Assembly (NCBI GenBank): GCA_030765525.1
Contig: JAVCCK010000010.1
Location: forward strand, 372,001 to 436,000
Length of the DNA: 64,000 bases
DNA from: Candidatus Lernaella stagnicola
GTDB taxonomy: Bacteria > Lernaellota > Lernaellaia > Lernaellales > Lernaellaceae
Direction of reading: 5' to 3'
The position numbers were made by a program, and so were the translations under genes. Shown here piece after piece: positions 17,127 through 25,668 of this stretch (its first letter is position 1; each line of letters opens with the position of its first letter). Under the pieces are notes generated by a model. The model saw only the letters and a program-made list of their open reading frames with translations. It did not search any database and was not told the DNA's origin.

Positions 17127-18629
17127 TCATGGTGTGACGGTGATGGTATGCGTCGCCATGTCCGGGTCGTGCACGATGGTCAGCACCTGGGTTTGCGGAT
17201 CATAGGACTGAGTCCACGTGCCGAGAGGGTCGGAGCTAGTCACGGTAAATCCGTCCGGGAAATGCCGCTCGGGAACGAACACCAACAACTCGTCGCTCGT
17301 CGTGTCGCTTTCCCGGTACGTCAACTCGAACACGCCGGTGTCGAAGTCAAAACCAAAAGCCTCGATGTGCCCCGGCACCGCGCGCGGGTAAGGGCGAAGC
17401 AGCAGGTCGGTGTATGGCGTGTACTCACTGCCGTCGGCGTTGAGCAACGACCACCCGCCGTCGCTTTTCCAATAGCACCAGACAATCTCCCCGAACATAT
17501 ATTCGTCGTGATAGCCCACCGCGTCGCGCAGCCAACGGATATTGTCCGGCGCGCCCTTGGTCACACCGAATTCGCCGGTGACCAGCGGATACCCGGTGCG
17601 CGCGCGGTCGCCGTCGGCCTTGCGCATATCGAAATCGAAATACGACTCCGGAAACCAATACCCAATGCCGTCCAAGCTGGTCAGGCCCGTGTACAAATGC
17701 GGCGAGAAAATCAGCCGCTCGCCCGTTATCGGCGGCAAATAGGAGGGAAGAAGCGCGGCGAAAATATTGGGTTCGAGAAACACCCACGCTTCCTCGTCGT
17801 ACGTGCGCAGTAGGTCGTAAAGCTCTTGGTAAAAGTCGGCCAGCGTATGCCGCTCGAAAGACGGCAAAAGGCCGCGCACCCCGGCCCACGGTTCGTTGAA
17901 CAAATCCCAGCCCCAAACGGCCGGATGATCGGCCAGATAATCCCAGGTCAACTCCCACGCGTCGCGCCAGTGGCGGTCCAGCCCGCGATCCCAAAAATCG
18001 GCGGCGAAAATCAGCATCCCCACGTAGCCTTCCGGATACATTTCGTCCGGGCACGCCCAATCCGGCGCGCCGTTGCCGCCAAATCGCCGGCACCACTGCC
18101 ATTGGTGCATGTCGGGAACAGCCTTGAGCCCGGCCGCGTGGATCATATCCAGAACCGGCTCGACCTTCTCGGTCAAATAGCTCGGGTCCCACACGCCCTC
18201 TTCGGGCTCCATGAAACGCCAACTAATGGGCAGCCGCACATGGGTAAAACCCCACGCGGCAATTTGCTCAAAATCCTCGGGCGTCTGATTGTACCAGCCG
18301 AACTCCAGCCCCATGTAGTTCGTGCCGTGAATGATGACCTCGCGTTCCAGTTCGTCGGTCACCTGCGGGATCGGCGTGGGTGTCACGGTGTCGTTGTCGT
18401 CATCGTTATTGTCATTGTCGTCATTGTCATTGTCGTCATTGTTATTGTCGTCGTCGTCATCGTTGTTGTCGTTGTCGTCATCATCGTTGTCGTCATCATC
18501 GTTGTCGTCATCATCGTCGTCGTCATCATCATCGCTGCCGGCATCGCCGTTAGCATCGTCGCCGCCGCCGCTACAAGCCGCCAGCGGTACGATGAAAGAC
18601 AACACGATCAGCAACCAGGCCCATTTCAT
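17127..18629 (-). CDS. GH5 glycoside hydrolase lipoprotein, endoglycoceramidase-like, with long Asp/Asn linker
   Basis: The start ATG has GGAGG eight bases upstream; 500 residues. The lipobox LAAC places the lipid cysteine at residue 19. Residues ~25-80 are almost only Asp and Asn, then a short Pro/Thr linker. The (beta/alpha)8 GH5 domain runs from ~100 to 410. Acid/base Glu246 is in LFNEPWAG and nucleophile Glu353 in VTGEFGV. The segment MHQWQWCRRFGGNGAPDW closely resembles the endoglycoceramidase signature, and the C-terminal beta-domain is also typical of those enzymes. They split the bond between glycan and ceramide; other beta-glucosidase activities cannot be excluded. Confidence 0.85.
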   Translation of the reverse strand: MKWAWLLIVLSFIVPLAACSGGGDDANGDAGSDDDDDDDDDDNDDDDNDDDDNDNNDDDDDNNNDDNDNDDNDNNDDDNDTVTPTPIPQVTDELEREVIIHGTNYMGLEFGWYNQTPEDFEQIAAWGFTHVRLPISWRFMEPEEGVWDPSYLTEKVEPVLDMIHAAGLKAVPDMHQWQWCRRFGGNGAPDWACPDEMYPEGYVGMLIFAADFWDRGLDRHWRDAWELTWDYLADHPAVWGWDLFNEPWAGVRGLLPSFERHTLADFYQELYDLLRTYDEEAWVFLEPNIFAALLPSYLPPITGERLIFSPHLYTGLTSLDGIGYWFPESYFDFDMRKADGDRARTGYPLVTGEFGVTKGAPDNIRWLRDAVGYHDEYMFGEIVWCYWKSDGGWSLLNADGSEYTPYTDLLLRPYPRAVPGHIEAFGFDFDTGVFELTYRESDTTSDELLVFVPERHFPDGFTVTSSDPLGTWTQSYDPQTQVLTIVHDPDMATHTITVTP

Positions 18630-18758
18630 GTCACAGTCCTCCGGCAGGTTCATTGCCGCGACTCACTTTGCCACAGATGTGTAGATCGAAAAAGAGAAGG
18701 CATGCCAAGCGGCTCTGCCGCGACGGGCTTTTCACAGGAAGAATATTTTGGCCCGGTC

Positions 18759-19847
18759 TTAGCTGCAGCCGCCGCTGTCGTTGTCGTCGTCGTCGTCACC
18801 CTGGTCGGGCGCGGCGCCCGCGGTGTCGTTGTCGTCATCGTCGTCGTCATCGTCGCCGGTGTCGTCGTCGCCGGTGTCGTCGTCAGCTTCGTCGTCGTCA
18901 CTTTCGGGTGGCTTGAGGCCCTGCGCCGTGTATTCGGGCAAAATCGTAAAGGCGCCCACAAACGCGGCACCCCATTTGATGCGGAAATACCCGTCCTCAC
19001 CGAAGCTTGACCCCCAGGAGTTCTTGCAGATCCAGTACCCCTCCTCGACGTCGTAGCCGACGATCGTTACCGCGTGGAAGCCTGTGGGGATGCCCAGCAT
19101 GTGGTCGTAAATGCCGCTCTCGTAGGAATAGAAATCCTGATAGATTGCCAAGCTCGTACCCAGCGGTCCGAACATCAACCCTTCGATCACGTCTTCCGGA
19201 TCCGGCAGCACGGCGTCGAGCGCGCCTTCGCCGATAATTGCCCAGTTGTCGATTTTGTACACGCGATCGTTCCAGTCGGAGCACTTGTCGTCGCAGGGCA
19301 CCGTATCGTTAGCTTTGTAGGCGAAACAATCTTCGTCGACCAAGCCGATGGTTTCGGCAAAGTCGTATGAGGTCGTCGTGAAGCCGCCGTTGCAGCCGTG
19401 GCAGCCGACGCCGGTGCAGCAACTAATCAAATGCTGCTCGGACAGGTTGACTCCCATCTCCGGCCAGTCTTCCTGAATCTGGATGTGCGCCTCGATCGGT
19501 CCGATGGTGGCGAAGGACCAACATGACCCACACGACATTTGGTTTTTGACCCGCGTCACCCAGTTTTCGCCTTCGAAGTCGCGCCAGTCCAAATGCGCCG
19601 GGTAATCATCCAGACCCAGCGGCCGAAAGTAGCGCTCGTTACCGGTCAGCTCGGGCAGGGTCAGGTTGGCCGGATACCAGCCGTAATCGTGGTGCTTCTC
19701 CCACGCGTCGGTGTACGCCGCCGACCATTGGCCGCCCTTAGCTTCGATAGCCGTCTGAATTTCTTCCACGGTGATATCCTGGGCGACCGCCGTAGTCGCC
19801 AGGGCCAAAATCGCCGCCAGGGCGATGATCCATTTCAACCGACGCAT
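18759..19847 (-). CDS. Secreted papain-like cysteine protease (C1A) with Asp-rich C-terminal tail ending GGCS
   Basis: 362 residues. Signal peptide ends near TAVAQD (residue ~22), no lipobox. A short pro-region (about 23-80) precedes the C1A domain. Catalytic Cys109 lies in QMSCGSCWSF, His258 in GFHAVTIVGYD and Asn276 in KNSWGS; the oxyanion Gln is Q103. Many cysteines suggest disulfides. Residues ~317-358 are an Asp-rich tail, and the protein ends SGGCS. The same layout occurs in the S8 protease at 6044-8206: ordinary signal peptide, catalytic domain, Asp tail, Gly-Gly-Cys. Upstream of the GH5 lipoprotein on the same strand. Confidence 0.92.
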   Translation of the reverse strand: MRRLKWIIALAAILALATTAVAQDITVEEIQTAIEAKGGQWSAAYTDAWEKHHDYGWYPANLTLPELTGNERYFRPLGLDDYPAHLDWRDFEGENWVTRVKNQMSCGSCWSFATIGPIEAHIQIQEDWPEMGVNLSEQHLISCCTGVGCHGCNGGFTTTSYDFAETIGLVDEDCFAYKANDTVPCDDKCSDWNDRVYKIDNWAIIGEGALDAVLPDPEDVIEGLMFGPLGTSLAIYQDFYSYESGIYDHMLGIPTGFHAVTIVGYDVEEGYWICKNSWGSSFGEDGYFRIKWGAAFVGAFTILPEYTAQGLKPPESDDDEADDDTGDDDTGDDDDDDDDNDTAGAAPDQGDDDDDNDSGGCS

Positions 19848-19926
19848 ATCCTCACTCCTTGCGCAGTGGGTCGTTCTTTCAACACGCCATTATAGCCCGC
19901 GGGTGCCGCGCCGCAATGTCAACGCT

Positions 19927-20925
19927 CTAGGATTCGGGCGGCCGGTTGCCGGTAACCGACTCCGGGCGGGGTATTTCGTACGCCACTTTCTTGCCCGTTT
20001 CCGGATCGAAGTACCAACCCGCGAGCGGAAACTTCACCGGCGCAGCTTGCGTTCGTGCCTCGAAGGTCGCCCAGTGCGGTGACGGAGCTACCGCCGGACG
20101 GAAGCCGTCGTCGCGATAGGTGCGATTGAGATAGTCGTGTTCGTGCTCGCCGCGAATCGTCCCGGCGAAACCCGAGAACAACCAACAGCCGGGCTTATCG
20201 GGGTTCGGCTCTTGGGTCGTTTCCCAGGCCGGGCCGCGGCCGGCTAGGAACGCGTGACCGAATAGCGAGAAACGGGTTAGTCCGTAGCATTTGCGATTCC
20301 ACGGCGTACTGGTCATTTCCGCCACCCCGCCGAGAAAATCGTACCAGGGCAAGCCGTAGTTGCTTCTTCCGGAGGGTCCGCCGGTCACGCCCGCGCCCTC
20401 TTGGGGCATGCGCACGCCGCGGCAGGTTTCAAACCACGATAACTCCGCTTTTCTGCAATCCCACTTGGGGCCGTGCACCCACAAGCGCTCCGGGTCACCG
20501 CTTGAGGCCGCCGCCTGCAATTCCTCGTACGCCGGCAAGCGCCAGCCCTGCTGCGTCACGGCCATCATCGCCTCGACCCAGGACACGACGATCCACGGCT
20601 TAACGCCTCGCTTCACCTGTGCGGGCGGCACGTCTTGACCGAAGCTGTAACGGCCAAACTCTATGGCCGTCGCGCCCGGTTGCGACGCTTCGTATTGGGC
20701 GAGGCAAAAGGGCTCCAGGGCGATCTGATAACGCTTTTCGCGCGCCGCTCCCCAACGCGCCCCCTCCCGCACGATGGTAAAGGTCCCGCCCGGATGATAG
20801 GCGAAATGCGGCGGGCACAACGTGCGGCTTTTGTCGTCACGAGACACCTCGGGCGCGGTACCGCCGGGCCGGCACGCGACCGCCAGCAGCACCAACATCA
20901 AACATCCGATAAGCCATCGCCACAT
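19927..20925 (-). CDS. Lipoprotein with FGE-sulfatase (SUMF1-like) fold
   Basis: Start ATG chosen so that the signal peptide (WRWLIGC...LLAVAC) is intact; an in-frame TTG lies 30 bases upstream. About 332 residues. After the lipobox comes a formylglycine-generating-enzyme-like domain: FAYHPGGTFTIVRE, GWRLPAYEELQAAAS, DFLGGVAEMTSTPWNRK and YRDDGFRPA match the family's landmarks. The usual catalytic cysteine context of sulfatase-activating enzymes is not clearly kept, so it may bind ligand or have another reaction. No sulfatase gene is in the window. It is divergent from the TPP enzyme gene. Confidence 0.75.
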   Translation of the reverse strand: MWRWLIGCLMLVLLAVACRPGGTAPEVSRDDKSRTLCPPHFAYHPGGTFTIVREGARWGAAREKRYQIALEPFCLAQYEASQPGATAIEFGRYSFGQDVPPAQVKRGVKPWIVVSWVEAMMAVTQQGWRLPAYEELQAAASSGDPERLWVHGPKWDCRKAELSWFETCRGVRMPQEGAGVTGGPSGRSNYGLPWYDFLGGVAEMTSTPWNRKCYGLTRFSLFGHAFLAGRGPAWETTQEPNPDKPGCWLFSGFAGTIRGEHEHDYLNRTYRDDGFRPAVAPSPHWATFEARTQAAPVKFPLAGWYFDPETGKKVAYEIPRPESVTGNRPPES

Positions 20926-21043
20926 AGCCGAAACATAGGCGGAAAGCCACAACAAGGCAAACCCGCGGGGTGATTTGTCGACTCAATCCGGCTATACTCC
21001 GGTCGCATCATCCGCATCCCTTTCGCATCGCAACGGAGGAACC

Positions 21044-22930
21044 ATGGACCCAGAAGCGTTGGTCGAAGGCCGGCGGCAACACGCTGCTGCCATCGCCAAA
21101 GCCGGCGGCTTGGAAACCGCCCTGGCCACGGGAGCGCTGCCGCAACAGATCGACTCCACACTTTCCGAGCTGATCGTTTTAGGATTGCTGCGCCAGAACG
21201 TACGTCGTTTCGTAGGCGTATTCGGCCACGGCTCGACTGAACTAGCCGACGTGTTGCGTATTTACGAAGAAGCCGGCGTGGTCAAAACCTATGCCGTGCG
21301 CAATGAAGTCGAGGCCAGCCACGCCGCCATGGCCCTGCGCTGGATTACGGACGAGAAGGCGGCGGTCGTCACGTCCATCGGCCCCGGCGCCATGCACGCT
21401 CTCGCCGGCAGCCTCGCCGCCGCCAGCAACGGTGTGGGGGTTTGGTATCTGTTCGGCGACGAAACGTCCCACGATGAAGGCCCGAACATGCAGCAGATCC
21501 CCAAGCAAGAGCAGGGGCTGTTTCTGCGCATGTGCGCCACGATGGGCGAGGCTTATTCGCTTCACACGCCCGAGGCCATCGGCGTGGCCATGCAGCGCGG
21601 CTTATGCGCGGTGGGCGACCCGTACTTCGCGCGGCCCTTTTTTCTACTGATGCCGCTCAACACGCAGCCGGCCGAGTTGCCGCAATTCAATCTGCGGGAG
21701 CTGGCGGTCGGTTCGCCGCCGCGTATGGGACCCGCCGTCGGTGAAACCGCCTACGAGAACGCGACCGAAGCCATCGAAAACGCCAAGCGCATTGTCGTCA
21801 AAGTCGGCGGCGGTGGACGCCGGGCCGTCAAGGAACTTTCCGATTTCGTCGATTTGGCCGACGCCGTTCTCGTACACACGCCGGTGGCTGTCGGGGCGCT
21901 GCCCTACCGGCACCCGCGCAACATGCTGGTCGGCGGCTCGAAAGGCACGATCTGCGGCAATTACGCGATGGAAGAAGCTGACCTGGTGATCGCCGTGGGC
22001 ACTCGCGCGGTGTGCCAGTCGGACTCCTCCCGCACCGCGTACGGCAAAGCGCAGCAGGTCATCGCCATCAACAACGATCCGCGGCACGCGCTGCACTACA
22101 ACAATACGATTCCCTTGGTCGGCGACGCCGCCGCAACGTTGGCTCGTTTGTGCGAGATTCTGCGCGAACGCGGCGCCCGCCCCGCGGCGGAGTCCGTCTG
22201 GCTCAACGCCTGCACCGCGCGCCGGCGCGAATGGGAAACCTACAAACAAGAGCGGTACGATCACCCCACCCTTCCCGACGACATGTGGGGACGAGACGTG
22301 TTGACGCAACCTGCGGCGATCAAGATTGCGAGCGACGCGGCACGCGAATACGGGGCGGTCGCCCTTTTTGACGCCGGCGACGTGCAGGCCAACGGTTTCC
22401 AGATCGTCGAAGACGAACACCCCGGCCAGACTTACACGGACACCGGCGCCAGCTACATGGGCTGGGCCGTCAGCGCCGTGATGGCCACCGCTCTTTCGGA
22501 CCGCATGCCCTATGCCCTCGCTTTTACCGGCGACGGCTCGTTCATGATGAATCCGCAGGTGCTGATCGATGCGGTCGAACACGGCGCGCGCGGCTGCCTG
22601 CTGATCCTGGACAACCGCCGCATGGCCGCCATCTCGGCCCTGCAAAGCGCTCAATACGGCGCAACCTACGCGACCGGCGATAGCGTGGCGGTCGATTACG
22701 TCGCCATGGCAAAGTCCGTGGCGGGCGTCAACGCCGTGTTCGGCGGTTATAACCCCGACGAACTGCGCACCGCGCTGGCACAGGCTTTCAACTACCCCGG
22801 CCTGTCGGTCGTGCACCTGCCGGTGTATTACGGCGCGGACGAACGAGGCGGCTTGGGCGCGTGGGGTCGGTGGAACGTGGGCAACTGGGTCGACGAGGTC
22901 CAGGCGATGCGTCACAAAATCGGGCTGTAA
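21044..22930 (+). CDS. Thiamine diphosphate-dependent enzyme, IolD-like
   Basis: The start ATG has GGAGG four bases upstream; 628 residues with the three-domain layout of acetolactate-synthase-type enzymes. The N-terminal PYR domain has the cofactor-activating Glu in VRNEVEASHAAMAL. A central domain follows (about 230-380). The C-terminal PP domain has GDGSFMMNPQVL...LDNRR, the GDG-Asn diphosphate motif. The overall character is nearest to IolD, which hydrolyses an inositol-derived trihydroxycyclohexanedione, but no other iol gene is near. It is followed after 40 bp by an IlvD/Edd dehydratase, so the pair likely acts on a sugar acid or cyclitol derivative (inference). Confidence 0.8.
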   Translation: MDPEALVEGRRQHAAAIAKAGGLETALATGALPQQIDSTLSELIVLGLLRQNVRRFVGVFGHGSTELADVLRIYEEAGVVKTYAVRNEVEASHAAMALRWITDEKAAVVTSIGPGAMHALAGSLAAASNGVGVWYLFGDETSHDEGPNMQQIPKQEQGLFLRMCATMGEAYSLHTPEAIGVAMQRGLCAVGDPYFARPFFLLMPLNTQPAELPQFNLRELAVGSPPRMGPAVGETAYENATEAIENAKRIVVKVGGGGRRAVKELSDFVDLADAVLVHTPVAVGALPYRHPRNMLVGGSKGTICGNYAMEEADLVIAVGTRAVCQSDSSRTAYGKAQQVIAINNDPRHALHYNNTIPLVGDAAATLARLCEILRERGARPAAESVWLNACTARRREWETYKQERYDHPTLPDDMWGRDVLTQPAAIKIASDAAREYGAVALFDAGDVQANGFQIVEDEHPGQTYTDTGASYMGWAVSAVMATALSDRMPYALAFTGDGSFMMNPQVLIDAVEHGARGCLLILDNRRMAAISALQSAQYGATYATGDSVAVDYVAMAKSVAGVNAVFGGYNPDELRTALAQAFNYPGLSVVHLPVYYGADERGGLGAWGRWNVGNWVDEVQAMRHKIGL

Positions 22931-22970
22931 CCCGGCGCCCCATGCGTGGCGCGCCGGCAAAGGGTTTTAC

Positions 22971-24659
22971 ATGAGCGATAACAATTCCCGCGGTATTTTT
23001 CGCAACTTGGCATCGTACGGCGACACGGGCTTTTCCCGTTACATGCGCCGCGCGTTTCTGGCCTCGATGGGCTGCGACGCCGAGGACATCGACCGCCCCA
23101 TCATCGGCATTGTCGATACGTCATCGGACTATGTGACGTGCCACCGGCAGATGCCCGAACTCGTCGCGGCGGTCAAGCGCGGCGTGCTCGAGGCGGGCGG
23201 TTTGCCTTTCGCGTTCCCGACGATCAGCCTGCACGAGATTTTCGTCTCGCCGACTACGATGCTTTTCCGCAACCTGATGGCGATGGACACCGAAGAAATG
23301 ATCCGCGCCCAGCCCATGGACGGCGTCGTGCTGCTGGGCGGCTGCGACAAGACCGTGCCCGCCCAACTCATGGCCGCCGCCTCGGCCGACGTGCCGGCGA
23401 TTTCGGTCATCACGGGCCCCATGTTCACGGGGCGCTGGCGCGGCGAACGCCTCGGCGCCTGCACGGATTGCCGACGTTATTGGGCCAAGTATCGCGCGGG
23501 CGAAATCACGGACGCGGAAATCGCCGAGATCGAAAAAAACCTCTGCCCCACCGGCGGCACCTGCATGGTCATGGGCACGGCCTCGACGATGGCCTGCGTC
23601 ACCGAAGCTTTGGGCATGATGCTGCCTGGCGGCGCGTGCGCTCCCCTGCCCACCGGCGAGCGCCTGCGGCTGGCCACCGCGTCGGGCCGCCAAATCGTCC
23701 AGATGGTCGAGTGCGATCTCAACCCCCGCGATATTCTCAAACGCCGCGCCTTCAAAAACGCTCTCGTAGTGTTGGTGGCCCTGGGCGGCTCGACCAACGC
23801 CATCATTCATCTAACGGCCGTGGCGCGTCGCGCCGGCGTGACCTTAACCCTCGACGACCTGCAGCACGCGGCGGAACGGGTGCCCTTGCTGGCGGACTGC
23901 AAGCCCGCCGGCGTCGGCTATCTGGAAGACCTGTATTACGCGGGCGGCGTGCCCGTGCTCATGAAGGAACTCGAGCCGTTGCTTAACCTCGAAACCGTCG
24001 GCTGCACCGGCAAACTGTTGGGCGAACTGCTGAGTGATGTCGACAAACCCGGCGATTGGCAAACGACGATCCGCACGCTGGACGAACCCCTCGGCCCCGT
24101 CGGTTCGCTGACGGCGCTGGCCGGTTCGCTTGCGCCGGACGGGGCGATTATCAAGCGGGCCGCGGCGACACCCGAATTGCTTCATCACCGGGGACCTGCA
24201 GTGGTGTTTGAATCGCCCGAGGATGTGGCCGCACGCATCGACGACCCGGCGTTGGCCATTACGCCGCAGCACGTGCTGGTCATGCGCAACGCCGGTCCCA
24301 TCGCTTCAGGCATGCCCGAAGCGGGCGCCCTTCCCATCCCGCGCTACCTGGCCGAAAAGGGTGTCAAAGACATGGTACGGGTATCCGACGCGCGCATGAG
24401 CGGTACGGCCTACGGCACGATCGTGCTGCACTGCGCACCCGAAGCCGCCGCAGGCGGCCCGTTGGCGCTGGTCGAGACTGGTGACGAAATCGAACTGGAC
24501 ATCGATAAGCGGGAAATCAACCTGCTGATTTCAGCGGACGAACAGGCCCGTCGCCGCGCCGCCTGGCAGCCACCGGCGCTGCCCGCGCGCGGCTACCGCC
24601 GCCTGCACATGCAGCACGTCCTGCAGGCCAACGAAGGCGCAGATCTCGATTTTCTGTAA
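22971..24659 (+). CDS. IlvD/Edd-family dehydratase (sugar-acid or dihydroxy-acid dehydratase)
   Basis: 562 residues, normal family length. Probable iron-sulfur ligands are Cys57 (VTCHRQMPEL), Cys125 (GGCDKT) and Cys198 (CPTGGTCMVMG). The segment CTDCRRYWAKYRAGEI near 165-180 and the C-terminal SDARMSGTAYGTIVLH resemble L-arabonate/xylonate-type members more than biosynthetic IlvD. Such enzymes remove water from 2,3-dihydroxy acids to give 2-keto acids, which could then feed the upstream TPP enzyme. Co-transcribed with that gene. Substrate cannot be fixed from sequence. Confidence 0.87.
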   Translation: MSDNNSRGIFRNLASYGDTGFSRYMRRAFLASMGCDAEDIDRPIIGIVDTSSDYVTCHRQMPELVAAVKRGVLEAGGLPFAFPTISLHEIFVSPTTMLFRNLMAMDTEEMIRAQPMDGVVLLGGCDKTVPAQLMAAASADVPAISVITGPMFTGRWRGERLGACTDCRRYWAKYRAGEITDAEIAEIEKNLCPTGGTCMVMGTASTMACVTEALGMMLPGGACAPLPTGERLRLATASGRQIVQMVECDLNPRDILKRRAFKNALVVLVALGGSTNAIIHLTAVARRAGVTLTLDDLQHAAERVPLLADCKPAGVGYLEDLYYAGGVPVLMKELEPLLNLETVGCTGKLLGELLSDVDKPGDWQTTIRTLDEPLGPVGSLTALAGSLAPDGAIIKRAAATPELLHHRGPAVVFESPEDVAARIDDPALAITPQHVLVMRNAGPIASGMPEAGALPIPRYLAEKGVKDMVRVSDARMSGTAYGTIVLHCAPEAAAGGPLALVETGDEIELDIDKREINLLISADEQARRRAAWQPPALPARGYRRLHMQHVLQANEGADLDFL

Positions 24660-24672
24660 TCTCGATTGACGC

Positions 24673-25614
24673 TCATTCCACGAGGTGGCGATCCAAAAAC
24701 GCGCGAATTTCGTCGCGCTGAGTCAGGCCATACGAGGTATGCAATGCGGAGACCGGTGCGTTATGCAGTTCGTTGAGGTAACTCGCCAGCGGCGCCAAAC
24801 GTGGATCGCGTTCCGATAAGTACGACACCCCATCGGAGGCCTGTCCCTCAAAAACGCTATGATAATCCGACACGACCGCCGTAAAACCCACGTCCAGCCA
24901 AGCCAAAAGAGTGCCCACACAGCCGCCAAGGCTGTGGCCGACAAAGCCGCATCGTCCGACTCGTTCACGCTCTTGAAGATAGCGCAGCCAGAGGCGCGCC
25001 TCGAGAACATGGGCCTCCAGCTTCGAAGATCCGGCCGCGAGCAGGGCTCGCGCGGCACGGTCTTCATGCGGCCTACCTCCGGCCGCCCGCAGTGTGGGGG
25101 CCAACACGAAGTAGCCCCGCTCGCACAGTTCCGCCAACCCGGAGCGCGTTACAAACACCTCCGGCGACTGCCCGTGGCCATGGAAAGCGAGCACCGCCGG
25201 TGCGCCGGGCGCTGCGCGCGCGGGTGTCACCAACAACGCCGGAAGGTCTCCCAGAACGGGATCGCGAAGCAAAATATCCGTCGCCCGGCAACTGCCGAAG
25301 GCGCCCCGCTCGCGTTTCTCCAGCCGTGCCGCCGAGTCGGCCTCAACAGGCAATGGCGGCAGTAGGCGACGCAGCGTCACGCCGAGTTTCCGGCCTTCCT
25401 CAATTACCTGGGGCCTTCGCGCGAGTTTCGCGGCCAGGCGTTCGTAGTCGGCCGAAAGGTTCAAGCAACGGGGATCGTCACAGCCGATAGACTGCCAGGG
25501 CCAGCCGCTCGATCGCGGGAACGGGGCGGGGGTTTCGTTCCGACCACTCATGAAGTGAATCGCCGCCAAGCCCATTGCAATGACAAGCGCGGCGATGGGC
25601 AGAGCCTTTTTCAC
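24673..25614 (-). CDS. Exported alpha/beta hydrolase (dienelactone hydrolase-like)
   Basis: A GTG start with GGAG nine bases upstream is preferred (another GTG lies at 25627-25629). About 313 residues; an N-terminal MKKALPIAALV-type signal or anchor. The oxyanion region AFHGHGQS and nucleophile elbow GFVGHSLGG are clear. The end of the protein is short: the usual loop carrying the acidic residue between the last strands is hard to find, and ALHTSYGL may hold the catalytic His. It may be a trimmed or altered member. It lies 54 bp downstream of jag, at the end of the rpmH operon, and could be read through from it. Confidence 0.75.
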   Translation of the reverse strand: MKKALPIAALVIAMGLAAIHFMSGRNETPAPFPRSSGWPWQSIGCDDPRCLNLSADYERLAAKLARRPQVIEEGRKLGVTLRRLLPPLPVEADSAARLEKRERGAFGSCRATDILLRDPVLGDLPALLVTPARAAPGAPAVLAFHGHGQSPEVFVTRSGLAELCERGYFVLAPTLRAAGGRPHEDRAARALLAAGSSKLEAHVLEARLWLRYLQERERVGRCGFVGHSLGGCVGTLLAWLDVGFTAVVSDYHSVFEGQASDGVSYLSERDPRLAPLASYLNELHNAPVSALHTSYGLTQRDEIRAFLDRHLVE

Positions 25615-25668
25615 GTTGCGTTGCTCCACGGAACGTTGGTGCTAACACGACCACCGGTGTTGTCGTGC

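Noticed and set aside
18380-18530. Regular gtc/gtcatc repeats suspected as a CRISPR or tandem-repeat array
   Set aside because: They are codon-level GAC/GAT repeats encoding the Asp linker in frame; no spacer-repeat structure.
21644-22960. Leftward 438-residue frame
   Set aside because: Antisense to the TPP-dependent enzyme.
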